Shown one piece after another: positions 18,744 to 27,850 of a stretch of DNA of 64,000 nucleotides. This DNA comes from Sphingobacterium populi. Lineage in GTDB: Bacteria > Bacteroidota > Bacteroidia > Sphingobacteriales > Sphingobacteriaceae. Position numbers and translations under genes: made by a program. Below the pieces are notes generated by a model that was not told the DNA's origin, ran no database searches, and was given only the letters and a program-made list of their open reading frames with translations. The stretch is taken from contig NZ_LQXS01000002.1 of NCBI RefSeq assembly GCF_001586775.1, positions 372,001 through 436,000 of the forward strand, in the 5' to 3' direction. Numbering within the stretch: the stretch's first letter is position 1; each line of letters starts with the position of its first letter.

Positions 18744-18800
18744 AAAAGTACTATTGTTATCTAGAAAAGTGAAACTTATGTCAAAAAAGCATGTTAATCA

Positions 18801-19295
18801 CTAAACTTCGCTTGCTGTGGTGACAGTAGGAATCGTCGTAGCTGATTGTTTTTCTCTGCATTCTTCGCAGACTCCATATAAGTTGAGCGAGTGATGTTTG
18901 ATTTCAAACTTCAATAACTCACCCATCATGCTTTGAATCTGATGAATACGCGGATCGCAAAACTCCACCACTTTGTTGCACTCAATACAGATGACATGGT
19001 CATGCTGCTTATAGCCATAGGATTTTTCAAATTGTGCCATATTGCGTCCAAACTGATGCTTGGTCACCAAATCACACGACACTAATAGCTCTAATGTATT
19101 GTACACCGTCGCTCTACTTACGCGATATTTCTTGTTTTTCATGTGGATGTACAACGATTCCACATCGAAGTGATCTGTCCGCGAATAGATCTCTTCCAAA
19201 ATAGCATAACGCTCTGGAGTCTTTCTCAGATTCTTGTTTTCCAGATATGCTTCAAATATCTTTTTTACTGTTTCGTAACTTTCACCTTGCTTCAT
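18801..19295 (-). CDS. Fur-family metal-responsive transcriptional repressor
   Basis: 164 residues with an N-terminal winged helix ([26 protein letters not shown]) and a C-terminal dimerisation domain containing [15 protein letters not shown] and a second CxxC (CEEC). The two CxxC pairs form the structural zinc site; the HDH motif is in the regulatory metal site. Sequence does not separate Fur from PerR or Zur with certainty, so no symbol is given. It lies 97 bases after the relA/spoT gene on the same strand and ends in its own terminator. A TonB receptor system sits elsewhere in the window but no Fur box was identified. Confidence 0.9.
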   Translation of the reverse strand: MKQGESYETVKKIFEAYLENKNLRKTPERYAILEEIYSRTDHFDVESLYIHMKNKKYRVSRATVYNTLELLVSCDLVTKHQFGRNMAQFEKSYGYKQHDHVICIECNKVVEFCDPRIHQIQSMMGELLKFEIKHHSLNLYGVCEECREKQSATTIPTVTTASEV

Positions 19296-19392
19296 ACATT
19301 CCTTGTATTCTTCTGTACAAATTTACCAAAATTTGCGGGAATATCATATCAACTTAATGTCCTATTAAAGGCGCGCTGTGTGTTGTGCTATT

Positions 19393-21606
19393 TTAATTTC
19401 TACTTTCTGATTCGTAGCGTGTTACGCCGGTAATACCGGGGATACGCAATACGTTGCTGATCAGGTTGTCTAGTTGCTCAATGTCATTTACAAAAACCAT
19501 GATACTGCCTTCGAATATGCCTTCATTGCTGGAGATGGATAGTGAGCGAATGTTGACGTTGAAGTTTCTAGAGATTACGGTGGTAATTTTATTGACTAGT
19601 CCAACATCGTCAATTCCTACGATACGAAGGCCAGTAAGAAAGGAAGTGTTGCGCTGTGACGAAGACCATTGTGCTTTTAAAATGCGGTAGCCATAATTGG
19701 CCATAAGGCGAGATGCATTCGGACAGCTGGTACGGTGAATTTTGATTCCATCATTCACTGTAAGGAATCCAAAAATATCATCTCCTGGTATTGGGTTACA
19801 GCAGGGCGCCAATGTATAATCAATTTTCTGCAGATCGTCACCAATTAGGATAGTATCCATGTCCTTTCTATTGATCTTATCGACCAATCCGGATACATGT
19901 GATTGGAACTCATTTTTATTGGCGTCTTCCGATTTCTCGGATGCGGCAAATTCTCTTAAGTTCTTAATATCTATTGTGCCCTTTGCTACTTGAAAAAACA
20001 AATCCTGAGAGCTCGCAAACTTGAAGTGATTAGCGATCTTGTTGATATTGTCGGTGTTGTAGGTGATTTTTAGGGATTTTAACTTCCTTTCTAGAATTTC
20101 CTTACCATCTTCAGCCACGCGCCGTTTCTCTTCTTTGAGGGAAGATTTGATCTTCGAGCGCGCTTTTGCGGTGACGACAAAACTAAGCCAATCTTCTTTG
20201 GGGCTCTGTTTTGCTGATGTAATGATTTCCACCTGATCGCCGTTATGAAGCGGATGAGATAGCGGTACTAACTTATGGTTTACCTTCGCTCCAATACAGG
20301 TAGCGCCAATGTCGGAGTGAATTTCAAAGGCAAAATCTAGCGCTGTGGCATTATGCGGCAACTGTACTAATGTACCTTTTGGAGTAAAAATGAAAATCTC
20401 GTCTGAAAAAAGATTCATCTTAAAATCATCCACGAAATCGATCGCATCAGGTTCTGCCGTGCTAAGTACATCACGTACTTTCTGGATCCACTGATCGAGA
20501 CCGCTATCGGAATTAGATTCTTTGTATTTCCAGTGTGCAGCGAAACCTTTCTCCGCGATCTCATTCATGCGTTTCGTGCGGATTTGCACTTCGACCCATT
20601 GTCCGCGCGGACCCATCAAGGTGGTGTGCAACGATTCGTAGCCGTTTCCTTTTGGAGAAGAAATCCAATCGCGCAAACGATCGGGGTTGGGCCGATAAAG
20701 GTCTGTTACAATCGAATAAACCTTCCAACACTCTGTTTTTTCTTTTTCGTCGACCGTATCGATAATCACACGAATGGCAAAAAGATCGTACACCTCTTCA
20801 AAAGGAATTGATTTCTTGCGCATCTTGTTCCAGATAGAGTGAATCGATTTCGGCCGGCCGAATACATCTGCCTTGATGCCTTCGCCAGCCAAAATTTCTT
20901 TGATTGGAGCCACGAAGCTGGCAATGAACTTTTCACGTTCAGCCTTTTTCTCATTCAGTTTTCGTGCGATAAACTTGTACGTGTCAGGATCTGTATATTT
21001 CATAGACAGATCTTCCAATTCTGATTTGATCGCGTACAGCCCCAATCGATGAGCAAGCGGCGCGTATAAATAGCTCGTTTCTGAGGCGATCTTCAGCTGC
21101 TTATGTCGTGCCATGAATTCCATCGTCCGCATATTATGCAGTCGGTCAGCAAGTTTGATTAAGATCACACGAACATCATCTGCCAGCGTCAAGAGCATTT
21201 TTCTAAAATTCTCCGCTTGAATAGAGCTATTCGTATCGAAGATGCCCGAAATCTTGGTCAATCCGTCGATGATGCGAGCTACCTTTTTGCCGAACTGTTG
21301 TTCGATGGCTTCCACGGTCATGCTTGTATCTTCTACCACATCATGTAGCAGAGCACACACGATGGATGTGGTACCTAGTCCGATCTCTTCAGCAGCGATT
21401 TGAGCAACCGCTATTGGATGATAAATGTATGGTTCGCCGGATTTTCGGCGCATTTCTTTATGGCTTTCGAGCGACAAGTCAAACGCCCGACGAATTTCCT
21501 GTTTGTCCCCACGTTGTAAGGTAGGCTTACATGCTCTTAACAGTGCTCGATATCGTTTTCTTATCTCCTTGTTTTCCGCCTCAATATCAATCACATATTC
21601 TTCCAT
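19393..21606 (-). CDS. Bifunctional (p)ppGpp synthetase/hydrolase RelA/SpoT
   Basis: 737 residues from the Met at 21606 (MEEYVIDIE); an in-frame Met at 21636 adds 10. The order is HD hydrolase (HPIAVAQ, LLHDVVEDT), synthetase (YDLFAIRVII, PKGNGYESLHTTL, AEKGFAAHWKYK), TGS (IFIFTPKGTLVQLP), a helical middle and a C-terminal ACT domain. The intact HD motif means hydrolase activity is retained, as in Rel enzymes of lineages with a single long homologue. It controls the stringent response. Divergent from the DUF4294 gene. Gene name rel, relA or spoT depends on convention. Confidence 0.95.
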   Translation of the reverse strand: MEEYVIDIEAENKEIRKRYRALLRACKPTLQRGDKQEIRRAFDLSLESHKEMRRKSGEPYIYHPIAVAQIAAEEIGLGTTSIVCALLHDVVEDTSMTVEAIEQQFGKKVARIIDGLTKISGIFDTNSSIQAENFRKMLLTLADDVRVILIKLADRLHNMRTMEFMARHKQLKIASETSYLYAPLAHRLGLYAIKSELEDLSMKYTDPDTYKFIARKLNEKKAEREKFIASFVAPIKEILAGEGIKADVFGRPKSIHSIWNKMRKKSIPFEEVYDLFAIRVIIDTVDEKEKTECWKVYSIVTDLYRPNPDRLRDWISSPKGNGYESLHTTLMGPRGQWVEVQIRTKRMNEIAEKGFAAHWKYKESNSDSGLDQWIQKVRDVLSTAEPDAIDFVDDFKMNLFSDEIFIFTPKGTLVQLPHNATALDFAFEIHSDIGATCIGAKVNHKLVPLSHPLHNGDQVEIITSAKQSPKEDWLSFVVTAKARSKIKSSLKEEKRRVAEDGKEILERKLKSLKITYNTDNINKIANHFKFASSQDLFFQVAKGTIDIKNLREFAASEKSEDANKNEFQSHVSGLVDKINRKDMDTILIGDDLQKIDYTLAPCCNPIPGDDIFGFLTVNDGIKIHRTSCPNASRLMANYGYRILKAQWSSSQRNTSFLTGLRIVGIDDVGLVNKITTVISRNFNVNIRSLSISSNEGIFEGSIMVFVNDIEQLDNLISNVLRIPGITGVTRYESESRN

Positions 21607-21728
21607 ATCGTCTCCCAAGGTTGTGAGTTCCTTCAATTTACTTTATCTTTACTTGTCCTAGCGAGTGTACTAAAGTAGCATGATTTTTGTTTAAACATAA
21701 ATTTAAGGAAAATCCGTGTGTTTTTAAA

Positions 21729-22385
21729 ATGAATTTGCGATTTAATTCGGGTATGAGAGTCTTGATATGTGCGGTTGTAATGTGTGTATTTCTTCCTTTT
21801 TTAGGTCGTGCTCAACAATTGGTTATGCCCCACTATGGGGAGGGCAAAGCGCAAGTGGTTGATAGCTATCAGACGGTTCGTTTGGAAAGTGGAGAGGTGG
21901 TGCCTGCTTTTTTGATTCCCGAAGTGGTCGTTGTTGGTGTTCGACTATGGAAAAGCGAAGAAGAGCGTATGCAGTATCTTCGTCTAAAACGCAATGTTTT
22001 GCGCGTTCTTCCCTATGCAATTTATGCTCAAAAACGCTATGCGCAATTGGATCGGGATTTGGCTCAGGCTGAGAATAAAAAAGAGCATAAGCAGTTGGTC
22101 AAAGAATGCGAACGCGAAATCAAGCACAAAATCAATTCGGAGGTCAAGAATCTTTCGATCAGTCAAGGCAAAATATTAATCAAATTAATCGAGCGGCAAA
22201 CGGGCAATACGAGTTACGATCTCGTTAAAGAGATGAAAGGTGGCGTAGCTGCCTTTGTGTATCAAGGTGTGGCTCGTGTCGTTGGGCACAATCTCAAAAG
22301 TACCTACGATCCACAAGAAGATTACGTAATAGAAACCATTATACGCGAATACGAACAGGCGCGACCGATGGCTGGTACACGCTAG
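21729..22385 (+). CDS. DUF4294-family secreted protein
   Basis: 218 residues. I chose the Met at 21729; a Met at 21753 (MRVLICAVV) directly begins the signal peptide (cleavage near GRAQQ) and is equally possible. The mature part shows the DUF4294 pattern: LESGEVVPAFLIPEV, a helical stretch starting LRLKRNVLRVLPYA, and SQGKILIKLIERQTG. The family is confined to Bacteroidota, often near relA/spoT or DNA-processing genes, with no known function. Periplasmic location is inferred from the signal sequence. Confidence 0.82.
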   Translation: MNLRFNSGMRVLICAVVMCVFLPFLGRAQQLVMPHYGEGKAQVVDSYQTVRLESGEVVPAFLIPEVVVVGVRLWKSEEERMQYLRLKRNVLRVLPYAIYAQKRYAQLDRDLAQAENKKEHKQLVKECEREIKHKINSEVKNLSISQGKILIKLIERQTGNTSYDLVKEMKGGVAAFVYQGVARVVGHNLKSTYDPQEDYVIETIIREYEQARPMAGTR

Positions 22386-22507
22386 TTACTAGTTATTTAT
22401 TGTATGTAATGATCATTGTACGTCGAAATTATAATTTTAATTATTCTCCCAAAATACGCGTTTAAACATTATATTTGTTTATATTTTTTAAACAATAATC
22501 TACCGGT

Positions 22508-23227
22508 ATGGAATTGGATTTGATGGTGATTACAGTGCATCCCGATGATGCAGAACTGGGTGCAGGTGGTACGATTGCTAGGTATGTAGCAGAGGGTAAA
22601 AAGGTAGGAATCGTGGATTTGACACGAGGCGAGTTGGGTACGCGTGGAACAGCAGAAACCCGTGCGGCAGAAGCACAAGCCGCGGCCACTATTCTAGGCG
22701 TCGCAATGCGCGTTAATCTGGGTTTGAGAGATGGCTTTTTCGAAAATAATGAAGAGCATCAGCTTGCGATAATACAATGCATTCGGCAATATCGTCCTGA
22801 AGTCGTGATTACGAACGCAGTCGATGATCGTCATCCGGATCATGGCCGGGCGAGCAAATTGGTGAATGATGCGCTCTTCTTGTCAGGATTGAGAAGAATA
22901 GAGACGCGCGATGCAAATGGTTTGCAAGAGAGCTTTCGTCCACGTTTACAGTTGCAGTTAATTCAGGATAAATACATACAGCCTGACATTATATTAGATA
23001 TAACACCTTACTGGGAAGTTAAGAAAGAGTCAATTTTGGCTTATACAACACAGTTTAATGCGCCGGTGGATAGTGACGAACCGCAAACTTATATTTCTAC
23101 ACCAGATTTTATTTTGTATACCGAGGGTAGGGCGCGCGAATTTGGACGTAGCATACAGGCTACGTATGGCGAGGGCTTTACAAGTAGAAAATTGCTAGGT
23201 GTTGATGACTTATTCGCATTGCGCTAG
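22508..23227 (+). CDS. bshB1: Bacillithiol biosynthesis deacetylase BshB1
   Basis: 239 residues of the LmbE/PIG-L zinc deacetylase family. HPDDAELGAGG holds two zinc ligands and the catalytic Asp, and HPDHGRAS the third ligand. The DLTRGELGTRGT block and full length match BshB1, which removes the acetyl group from GlcNAc-malate in bacillithiol synthesis, a thiol used by many Bacteroidota in place of glutathione. A TATATTTG -7 box at 22470-22477 lies 30 bases before the start, without a clear -33 partner. Other bsh genes are not in the window. Confidence 0.92.
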   Translation: MELDLMVITVHPDDAELGAGGTIARYVAEGKKVGIVDLTRGELGTRGTAETRAAEAQAAATILGVAMRVNLGLRDGFFENNEEHQLAIIQCIRQYRPEVVITNAVDDRHPDHGRASKLVNDALFLSGLRRIETRDANGLQESFRPRLQLQLIQDKYIQPDIILDITPYWEVKKESILAYTTQFNAPVDSDEPQTYISTPDFILYTEGRAREFGRSIQATYGEGFTSRKLLGVDDLFALR

Positions 23228-23304
23228 ATTATTCATTTTTAGGCTCTTTGCTCGGTATAGGTAGCATGCAACACTTGATTCAATTCATATTTGAAGAAAA
23301 AATA

Positions 23305-23335
23305 TTTGTTAACATCTAGCATTTTACTATATTTG
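23305..23335 (+). promoter_or_regulatory. Promoter of tRNA-Arg
   Basis: TTTG (23305-23308), 19 bases, TATATTTG (23328-23335): an exact match to the Bacteroidota housekeeping promoter. The tRNA begins 46 bases after the -7 box. Confidence 0.8.
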
Positions 23336-23381
23336 CAACACCAAAACGAAATCGAGCCTGACTCGTTGAATTTTGGAAGCG

Positions 23382-23455
23382 GCGCTCATAGCTTAATTGG
23401 ATAGAGCACCTGACTACGGATCAGGAGGTTAGGGGTTCGACTCCCTTTGAGCGCA
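23382..23455 (+). tRNA. tRNA-Arg (anticodon ACG)
   Basis: Full cloverleaf of 74 bases. The acceptor GCGCTCA pairs with TGAGCGC, the D stem is GCTT/GAGC, the anticodon stem CCTGA/TCAGG encloses loop CTACGGA with ACG at 23416-23418, and the T arm is AGGGG-TTCGACT-CCCTT. CCA is not encoded. A34 would be edited to inosine to read CGN codons. It has its own promoter and is followed by a terminator. Confidence 0.97.
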
Positions 23456-23469
23456 CGTTATTAACATCA

Positions 23470-23503
23470 AAGCCTAATTCGATCCACGGATTAGGCTTTT
23501 ATT
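23470..23503 (+). terminator. Terminator after tRNA-Arg
   Basis: Stem AAGCCTAAT/ATTAGGCTT (23470-23478, 23490-23498) followed by a short T-rich tail; it lies between the tRNA and adk. Confidence 0.7.
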
Positions 23504-23530
23504 TTGCAATAAACAAAATAACAGAAAGTT

Positions 23531-24109
23531 ATGTTAAACCTTGTAATTTTTGGCCCCCCTGGTGCAGGTAAGGGCACACAGTCGGAAAAACTAATCGCTC
23601 AATATGGACTGCATCACATCTCTACTGGAGATATGTTTCGTGCGCATATTAAGAACGAAACTGAACTGGGCAAGAAGGTAAATCAAATTATCGCTGATGG
23701 TAATTTGGTGCCGGATTCGATTACTATCTCTATGCTTGAGCAGGAGATCAATGAGCATCAAGATGCAAAGGGTTTTATCTTCGACGGTTTTCCGCGTACG
23801 GTAGCTCAAGCAGAAGCGCTGGATCAGTTTTTAGAATCTAATGGACAGCCGATCAGTACGGTACTTGCGTTAGATGTTAGCGAAGAAGAGCTAACTACGC
23901 GTATTGCCAAAAGACAAGAAATCTCTGGTCGTGCAGATGATGCCGCTGATAAATTGAAAAAGCGTATTGAAGAGTACTTTAGCAAGACGATACACGTATT
24001 GCCGTACTACGAAAAACAGGGAAAATTAAATAAGATCGACGGTATTGGAGAGATTGACGAGATATTCGGCAACTTATCTAATGTGATCGATAAACATCAA
24101 GTAGGTTAA
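23531..24109 (+). CDS. adk: Adenylate kinase
   Basis: 192 residues. P-loop [10 protein letters not shown] near the N-terminus, the AMP-binding STGDMFR and DGFPRT motifs, and a short LID segment ([10 protein letters not shown]) without the zinc cysteines; the short form is normal in Bacteroidota. It interconverts ATP, AMP and ADP in the cytoplasm. It is followed 23 bases later by obgE, a widespread pairing, then by the TIGR02757 gene, forming a three-gene unit. Confidence 0.97.
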   Translation: MLNLVIFGPPGAGKGTQSEKLIAQYGLHHISTGDMFRAHIKNETELGKKVNQIIADGNLVPDSITISMLEQEINEHQDAKGFIFDGFPRTVAQAEALDQFLESNGQPISTVLALDVSEEELTTRIAKRQEISGRADDAADKLKKRIEEYFSKTIHVLPYYEKQGKLNKIDGIGEIDEIFGNLSNVIDKHQVG

Positions 24110-24132
24110 TCTACAGTAATTATAATATTGAT

Positions 24133-25131
24133 ATGGCACAGGGTTCTAATTTTGTTGATTATGTAAAAGTATGTTGTCGTTCTGGCCACGGAGGTGCAGG
24201 CTCGGCGCATCTGCATAGAGACAAGTTTACTGCCAAAGGTGGTCCTGATGGCGGCGACGGTGGTCGCGGTGGCCATATCATTCTCAAAGGCTCCACCAAT
24301 CACTGGACGTTACTGCATTTAAAATATCGTAAACATATTATCGCAGCCGATGGCGAACGGGGTGGCAGCGCGCTGCGCTCCGGTGCGACGGGTAAAGATG
24401 AAATATTGGAAGTACCGCTAGGTACAATTGCCAAAAATGCAGAAACCGGAGAAGTGCTCTTTGAAATCACCGAAGATGGTGAAACAAAAATCTTAACGGA
24501 AGGTGGTAAAGGCGGCTTGGGCAACTGGCACTTCAAGACACCGACGCAACAAACTCCACGGTATTCGCAACCTGGTATTCCCGGAAAAGAGGAATGGATG
24601 ATCTTGGAGCTAAAAGTACTAGCGGACGTAGGTTTAGTTGGATTTCCGAATGCTGGAAAATCAACTTTACTATCCGTAGTATCTGCAGCTAAGCCAGAAA
24701 TTGCGGATTATCCTTTTACCACGATTGTGCCCAACTTAGGAATTGTCTCTTATCGCGACAATAAATCCTTTGTCATGGCAGATATTCCGGGTATTATCGA
24801 AGGAGCGTCAGAAGGTAAAGGATTAGGTTATCGGTTTCTACGACATATCGAGCGAAATTCTGTTTTACTATTTATGGTGCCAGCAGATACTGATCGCACC
24901 ATCGCTGAAGAGTACGATATCCTACTGCGCGAGCTTACTGCCTACAACCCGGAGTTAGTAGACAAGCCACGTTTGCTGGCGATTACGAAATCCGATATGT
25001 TGGATGATGAATTAGAAGAACAGATGAAAGCGCAAGTACCGCAAGATATTCCATACCTGTTTATTTCATCGGTTTCCGGTAAAAATATTCAGCAGCTCAA
25101 AGACGCTATTTACAAACAGATCGTAGGTTAA
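24133..25131 (+). CDS. obgE: GTPase ObgE/CgtA
   Basis: 332 residues. A glycine-rich Obg fold fills residues about 5-160 ([24 protein letters not shown]). The G domain follows with GFPNAGKST (G1), DIPGIIEG (G3), TKSD (G4) and SSVSG (G5). The variable C-terminal OCT domain is absent, as in many Bacteroidota. It is a ribosome-associated GTPase for large-subunit assembly and stress signalling. Confidence 0.97.
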   Translation: MAQGSNFVDYVKVCCRSGHGGAGSAHLHRDKFTAKGGPDGGDGGRGGHIILKGSTNHWTLLHLKYRKHIIAADGERGGSALRSGATGKDEILEVPLGTIAKNAETGEVLFEITEDGETKILTEGGKGGLGNWHFKTPTQQTPRYSQPGIPGKEEWMILELKVLADVGLVGFPNAGKSTLLSVVSAAKPEIADYPFTTIVPNLGIVSYRDNKSFVMADIPGIIEGASEGKGLGYRFLRHIERNSVLLFMVPADTDRTIAEEYDILLRELTAYNPELVDKPRLLAITKSDMLDDELEEQMKAQVPQDIPYLFISSVSGKNIQQLKDAIYKQIVG

Positions 25132-25137
25132 TCAGAT

Positions 25138-25914
25138 ATGGCTCATTTTGATTTAAAAGAATTTTTGGATCAAAAAGTGGCTGAGTACAACCGTCCGGAT
25201 TTTATTGAATCCGACCCAATCGTGATTCCGCATCGCTTTACTTTGAAGCAGGATGTGGAGATAATGGGGTTATTTGCCAGCATATTGGCTTGGGGACAGC
25301 GCAAGACGATTATCAATAAATGTACGGAACTGATTGCACGCATGCAGGGCGAACCATATGCCTTTGTACTGCATCATTCTGATCAGGATCTCGCAGGTTT
25401 GCTGGGGTTCAAGCATCGTACGTTCAACGATACGGATCTACTCTATTTCATAGCTTTCTTACGCCATCATTATACGCAGCACGACTCGCTGGAAATGGCC
25501 TTCGTATGGGGACAAGAAGATCGTGAACGTGTATCTGTAGAGCAAGCGCTAAATTATTTTAAATCCTATTTCTTTTCTCTATTAGACTATCCGGAACGCA
25601 CGCGTAAACACGTTAGCTCGCCAATGCAGAAGTCAAGCTGCAAGCGTTTAAATATGTTTCTGCGCTGGATGGTACGTCGCGATGCACAAGGGGTTGATTT
25701 CGGAATTTGGACCAGAATCCGCCCAGCGGATTTGATATGTCCGTGTGATGTGCATGTAGAGCGCGTAGGACGAAAGCTAGGCATGATCACAACACCAACT
25801 GTCAACTGGAATATGGCGATGGAACTCACCGCTCAATTGCGATTACTGGATCCATTGGATCCAGTAAAATATGATTTTGCGCTTTTTGGATTAGGCGTCG
25901 AAGGTCGACTTTAA
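25138..25914 (+). CDS. TIGR02757-family protein
   Basis: 258 residues, matching the TIGR02757 family at full length: an N-terminal DPIVIPHRFTLKQDVEI block, an FASILAWGQRKTI motif, the middle RWMVRRDAQGVDFGIW, the motif CPCDVHVERVGRK and the end KYDFALFGLGVEG. The helical pattern and the DVH segment recall the HhH-GPD DNA glycosylase fold, but activity has not been shown to my knowledge. It starts 6 bases after obgE. Its 3' end overlaps the restored C-terminal frame of the convergent GAPDH gene by 24 bases. Confidence 0.85.
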   Translation: MAHFDLKEFLDQKVAEYNRPDFIESDPIVIPHRFTLKQDVEIMGLFASILAWGQRKTIINKCTELIARMQGEPYAFVLHHSDQDLAGLLGFKHRTFNDTDLLYFIAFLRHHYTQHDSLEMAFVWGQEDRERVSVEQALNYFKSYFFSLLDYPERTRKHVSSPMQKSSCKRLNMFLRWMVRRDAQGVDFGIWTRIRPADLICPCDVHVERVGRKLGMITTPTVNWNMAMELTAQLRLLDPLDPVKYDFALFGLGVEGRL

Positions 25915-26906
25915 GCGACTCAAGATATGCACAATATCCACCATCCTACTCGAATAGCCGTATTCGTTATCGTACCACCCAACTACTTTTACTAATCCCC
26001 CAACGATAGACGTAAGCTGGGCATCAAACACACAGGAGTACGGATTATTAATGATGTCGACCGACACAATCGGATCCTCGGTGTAATACAGTATATTTTT
26101 CAGATCACCTTCGGCAGCTGCTTGAATTTTTCGTTGATTTTTTCGACGGTCGTCGGTTTGGCCAGGGTACAGGTGAAATCCGTCAAAGAACCATTCAAAA
26201 CCGGTACACGAATGCCGGCACCACCGAGCTTGCCATCCAAGTGGGTAAATACATTGGTAATAGCTTTTGCTGCTCCTGTCGAGGTCGGAATAATCGATGA
26301 AGAAGCCGCGCGTGCGCGTCGCAAATCTCGATGTGGGGCATCGTGTAAGTTCTGATCTCCTGTCATGGAGTGCACTGTGGTAATATAACCATCTTGAATA
26401 GCCCAGTTATCGTCTAATATTTTAACAAGTGGTGCTACATTGTTTGTAGTACAGGAGGCATTTGAGAATATCGGCGCATTCCAATCAAACGTAGCATCGT
26501 TGATGCCTAAAACTACCGTTGGAATTTCCTTATCTGGTGAAGGTGCAGAAATGACAACTTGTCGAGCACCAGCGGTGAGGTGTTTCGCGGCTGCAGCAGA
26601 TGTGGTAAAGTATCCAGTCGATTCTATCACTAAATCTATTCCTAGTATCGACCAAGGTAATCGCTCAGGATCTTTTTCATTTAAAATCTGTATCGATTGT
26701 GTTCCAATTTCTAGATGACCATTCTCATGAGACACAGGCATAGTAGCAGGACCATGTACCGAGTCGTATTTGAAAAGATGAGCCAGCGTTGCGGCATCGG
26801 CCAGATCATTGATCGCTACCACCGTAACACCATCCAATTCTCGCTGAAGTAAATGACGTAGGGTGTGCCTACCTATTCTTCCGAATCCATTGATTGCAAT
26901 CCTCAT
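25891..26906 (-). pseudogene. gap: Glyceraldehyde-3-phosphate dehydrogenase, frameshifted near the C-terminus
   Basis: The open frame from 26906 gives 268 normal GAPDH residues: NAD-binding INGFGRIGR, catalytic SNASCTTNN, and the T-x-D/GAA region, then stops at 26100. In the next frame the missing 70 residues follow without a break (QAAAEGDLKNILYYTEDP, GWYDNEYGYSSRM) to a TAA at 25891. One extra base in the T5 run at 26127-26131 joins them into about 338 residues, the usual length. Conservation right up to and beyond the break argues for a sequencing error or a very recent mutation. It could be a second gap copy; the genome is not fully visible. Confidence 0.88.
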
Positions 26907-26914
26907 TTATACTA

Positions 26915-27523
26915 TTATTGTACGAAGGCTGTCAAGATTTCTTCTATACTTTTTTCTCCGACCCAATGCGTTTTTAAGTTGCCATCCGCTCCGTATACAT
27001 AATTTGCCGGAAACATGTTTGGAATATGAAATTTGCGGATAAATTCCTGATTTCTGTCGTACAACATTTCAACATTTGGTTTACCATCCAGCTCCTTGCC
27101 AAATGAAGGTAAGAAGTTAACCATTAAACCGGGGTCGTTCATGGAAATGTATAAGATATTGATGTCTTTAATCTTATCATAATTTTTGGATAAGGCTTGG
27201 GCCTCCTGCTGGCAATGCCCGCATGATGGGTCAAACAAGATGAATACTGTATTCTTACCGCTTGGGATATCTTTTTTCTCATATCCAAATCCTGATTTTA
27301 CTTTGTAAAACTTGAAATCCGGGATACTAGCTGTTGGATCTTGTTCTTCAGGCTGCGCCGGTGGAGGAGTTTGCCCATGTGTAGCAGCCGATTCTGTGTG
27401 TGTACTATGGTCGTGTCCTTCGTGCGGATCTGCTACCTGATTATTACTGTTATCATTATTGTTGCAGGCCGATATCATAAGGGCGATAGCAACAGCTACT
27501 ATTGAAAATTTACCTTTCATCAT
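26915..27523 (-). CDS. Thioredoxin-like lipoprotein with CGHC motif
   Basis: 202 residues. Signal peptide with lipobox ending ISAC (Cys at about 20), then a low-complexity His/Asp/Pro linker (DPHEGHDHSTHT), then an AhpC/TSA-type thioredoxin fold with DPSCGHCQQEA as active site. The cell location is a lipid-anchored periplasmic protein. The His-rich linker could bind metal. It ends 8 bases before the GAPDH start on the same strand, so the two may be co-transcribed. Confidence 0.85.
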   Translation of the reverse strand: MMKGKFSIVAVAIALMISACNNNDNSNNQVADPHEGHDHSTHTESAATHGQTPPPAQPEEQDPTASIPDFKFYKVKSGFGYEKKDIPSGKNTVFILFDPSCGHCQQEAQALSKNYDKIKDINILYISMNDPGLMVNFLPSFGKELDGKPNVEMLYDRNQEFIRKFHIPNMFPANYVYGADGNLKTHWVGEKSIEEILTAFVQ

Positions 27524-27640
27524 TGTCGTCTAAATACGGTTCAAAGCTAATTAAAAATGGGGAATATCGACAATAGCTTGCCTGCTAAATATGTCATAGA
27601 CCTGCTATAATAGTATTACTTAGCACCGTATGGCTATGTA

Positions 27641-27677
27641 TAAAAAAAGCATTGCCACTCGGGAGAGTGGCAATGCT
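27641..27677 (-). terminator. Terminator hairpin of the candidate small RNA
   Basis: 13-pair perfect stem with 4-base loop and a minus-strand run of seven T's. Confidence 0.75.
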
Positions 27678-27708
27678 AAACTAACCAATTATTAACCTAA
27701 AATTATGA
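27641..27708 (-). ncRNA. Candidate small RNA, about 68 bases
   Basis: On the minus strand a promoter is followed, about 6 bases on, by a conserved AT-rich segment (complement of CCAATTATTAACCTAAA), then a perfect 13-pair stem AGCATTGCCACTC/GAGTGGCAATGCT (27648-27660 with 27665-27677), loop TCCC, and seven T's. It encodes no protein. A second copy of the AT segment and hairpin, with a different but still paired stem, is at 59260-59314. The transcript is predicted, not shown. Confidence 0.45.
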
Positions 27709-27713
27709 ATAGT

Positions 27714-27744
27714 CAAATATACGCCAAGATTGCTCGGTTTGCAA
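27714..27744 (-). promoter_or_regulatory. Minus-strand promoter of the candidate small RNA
   Basis: Read on the minus strand: TTG (27744-27742), 20 bases, TATATTTG (27721-27714). It has the same layout as the guaB and rpmE2 promoters here. Confidence 0.6.
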
Positions 27745-27784
27745 TTGCTTTAACTTTTGTTAACCCTTACTTCGCATCATGATG

Positions 27785-27826
27785 AAAAAGAGCGGGCTTT
27801 CTATTTTTAGAAAGCCCGCTCTTTTT
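27785..27826. terminator. Bidirectional terminator after secDF
   Basis: Perfect 19-pair stem around loop TTTT (27785-27803 with 27808-27826), A/T tracts at both ends. Confidence 0.85.
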
Positions 27827-27850
27827 TTGTATAGAAACTATCTTATCCGA

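Larger units (their letters stand above)
27524..27850. other. Intergenic region with two hairpins and a candidate small RNA
   Basis: Contains the terminator of secDF (27785-27826), a separate promoter on the minus strand (27714-27744), a second hairpin with T-tract (27641-27677) and the motif CCAATTATTAACCTAAA, also seen at 59.3 kb. On the plus strand an ATG at 27705 opens a 25-residue signal-like peptide (MNSQIYAKIARFAIALTF) that may be coincidence. Confidence 0.6.

Noticed and set aside
20533..20811. Plus-strand frames inside the RelA/SpoT gene
   Set aside because: They are shadows of a highly conserved coding region on the other strand.
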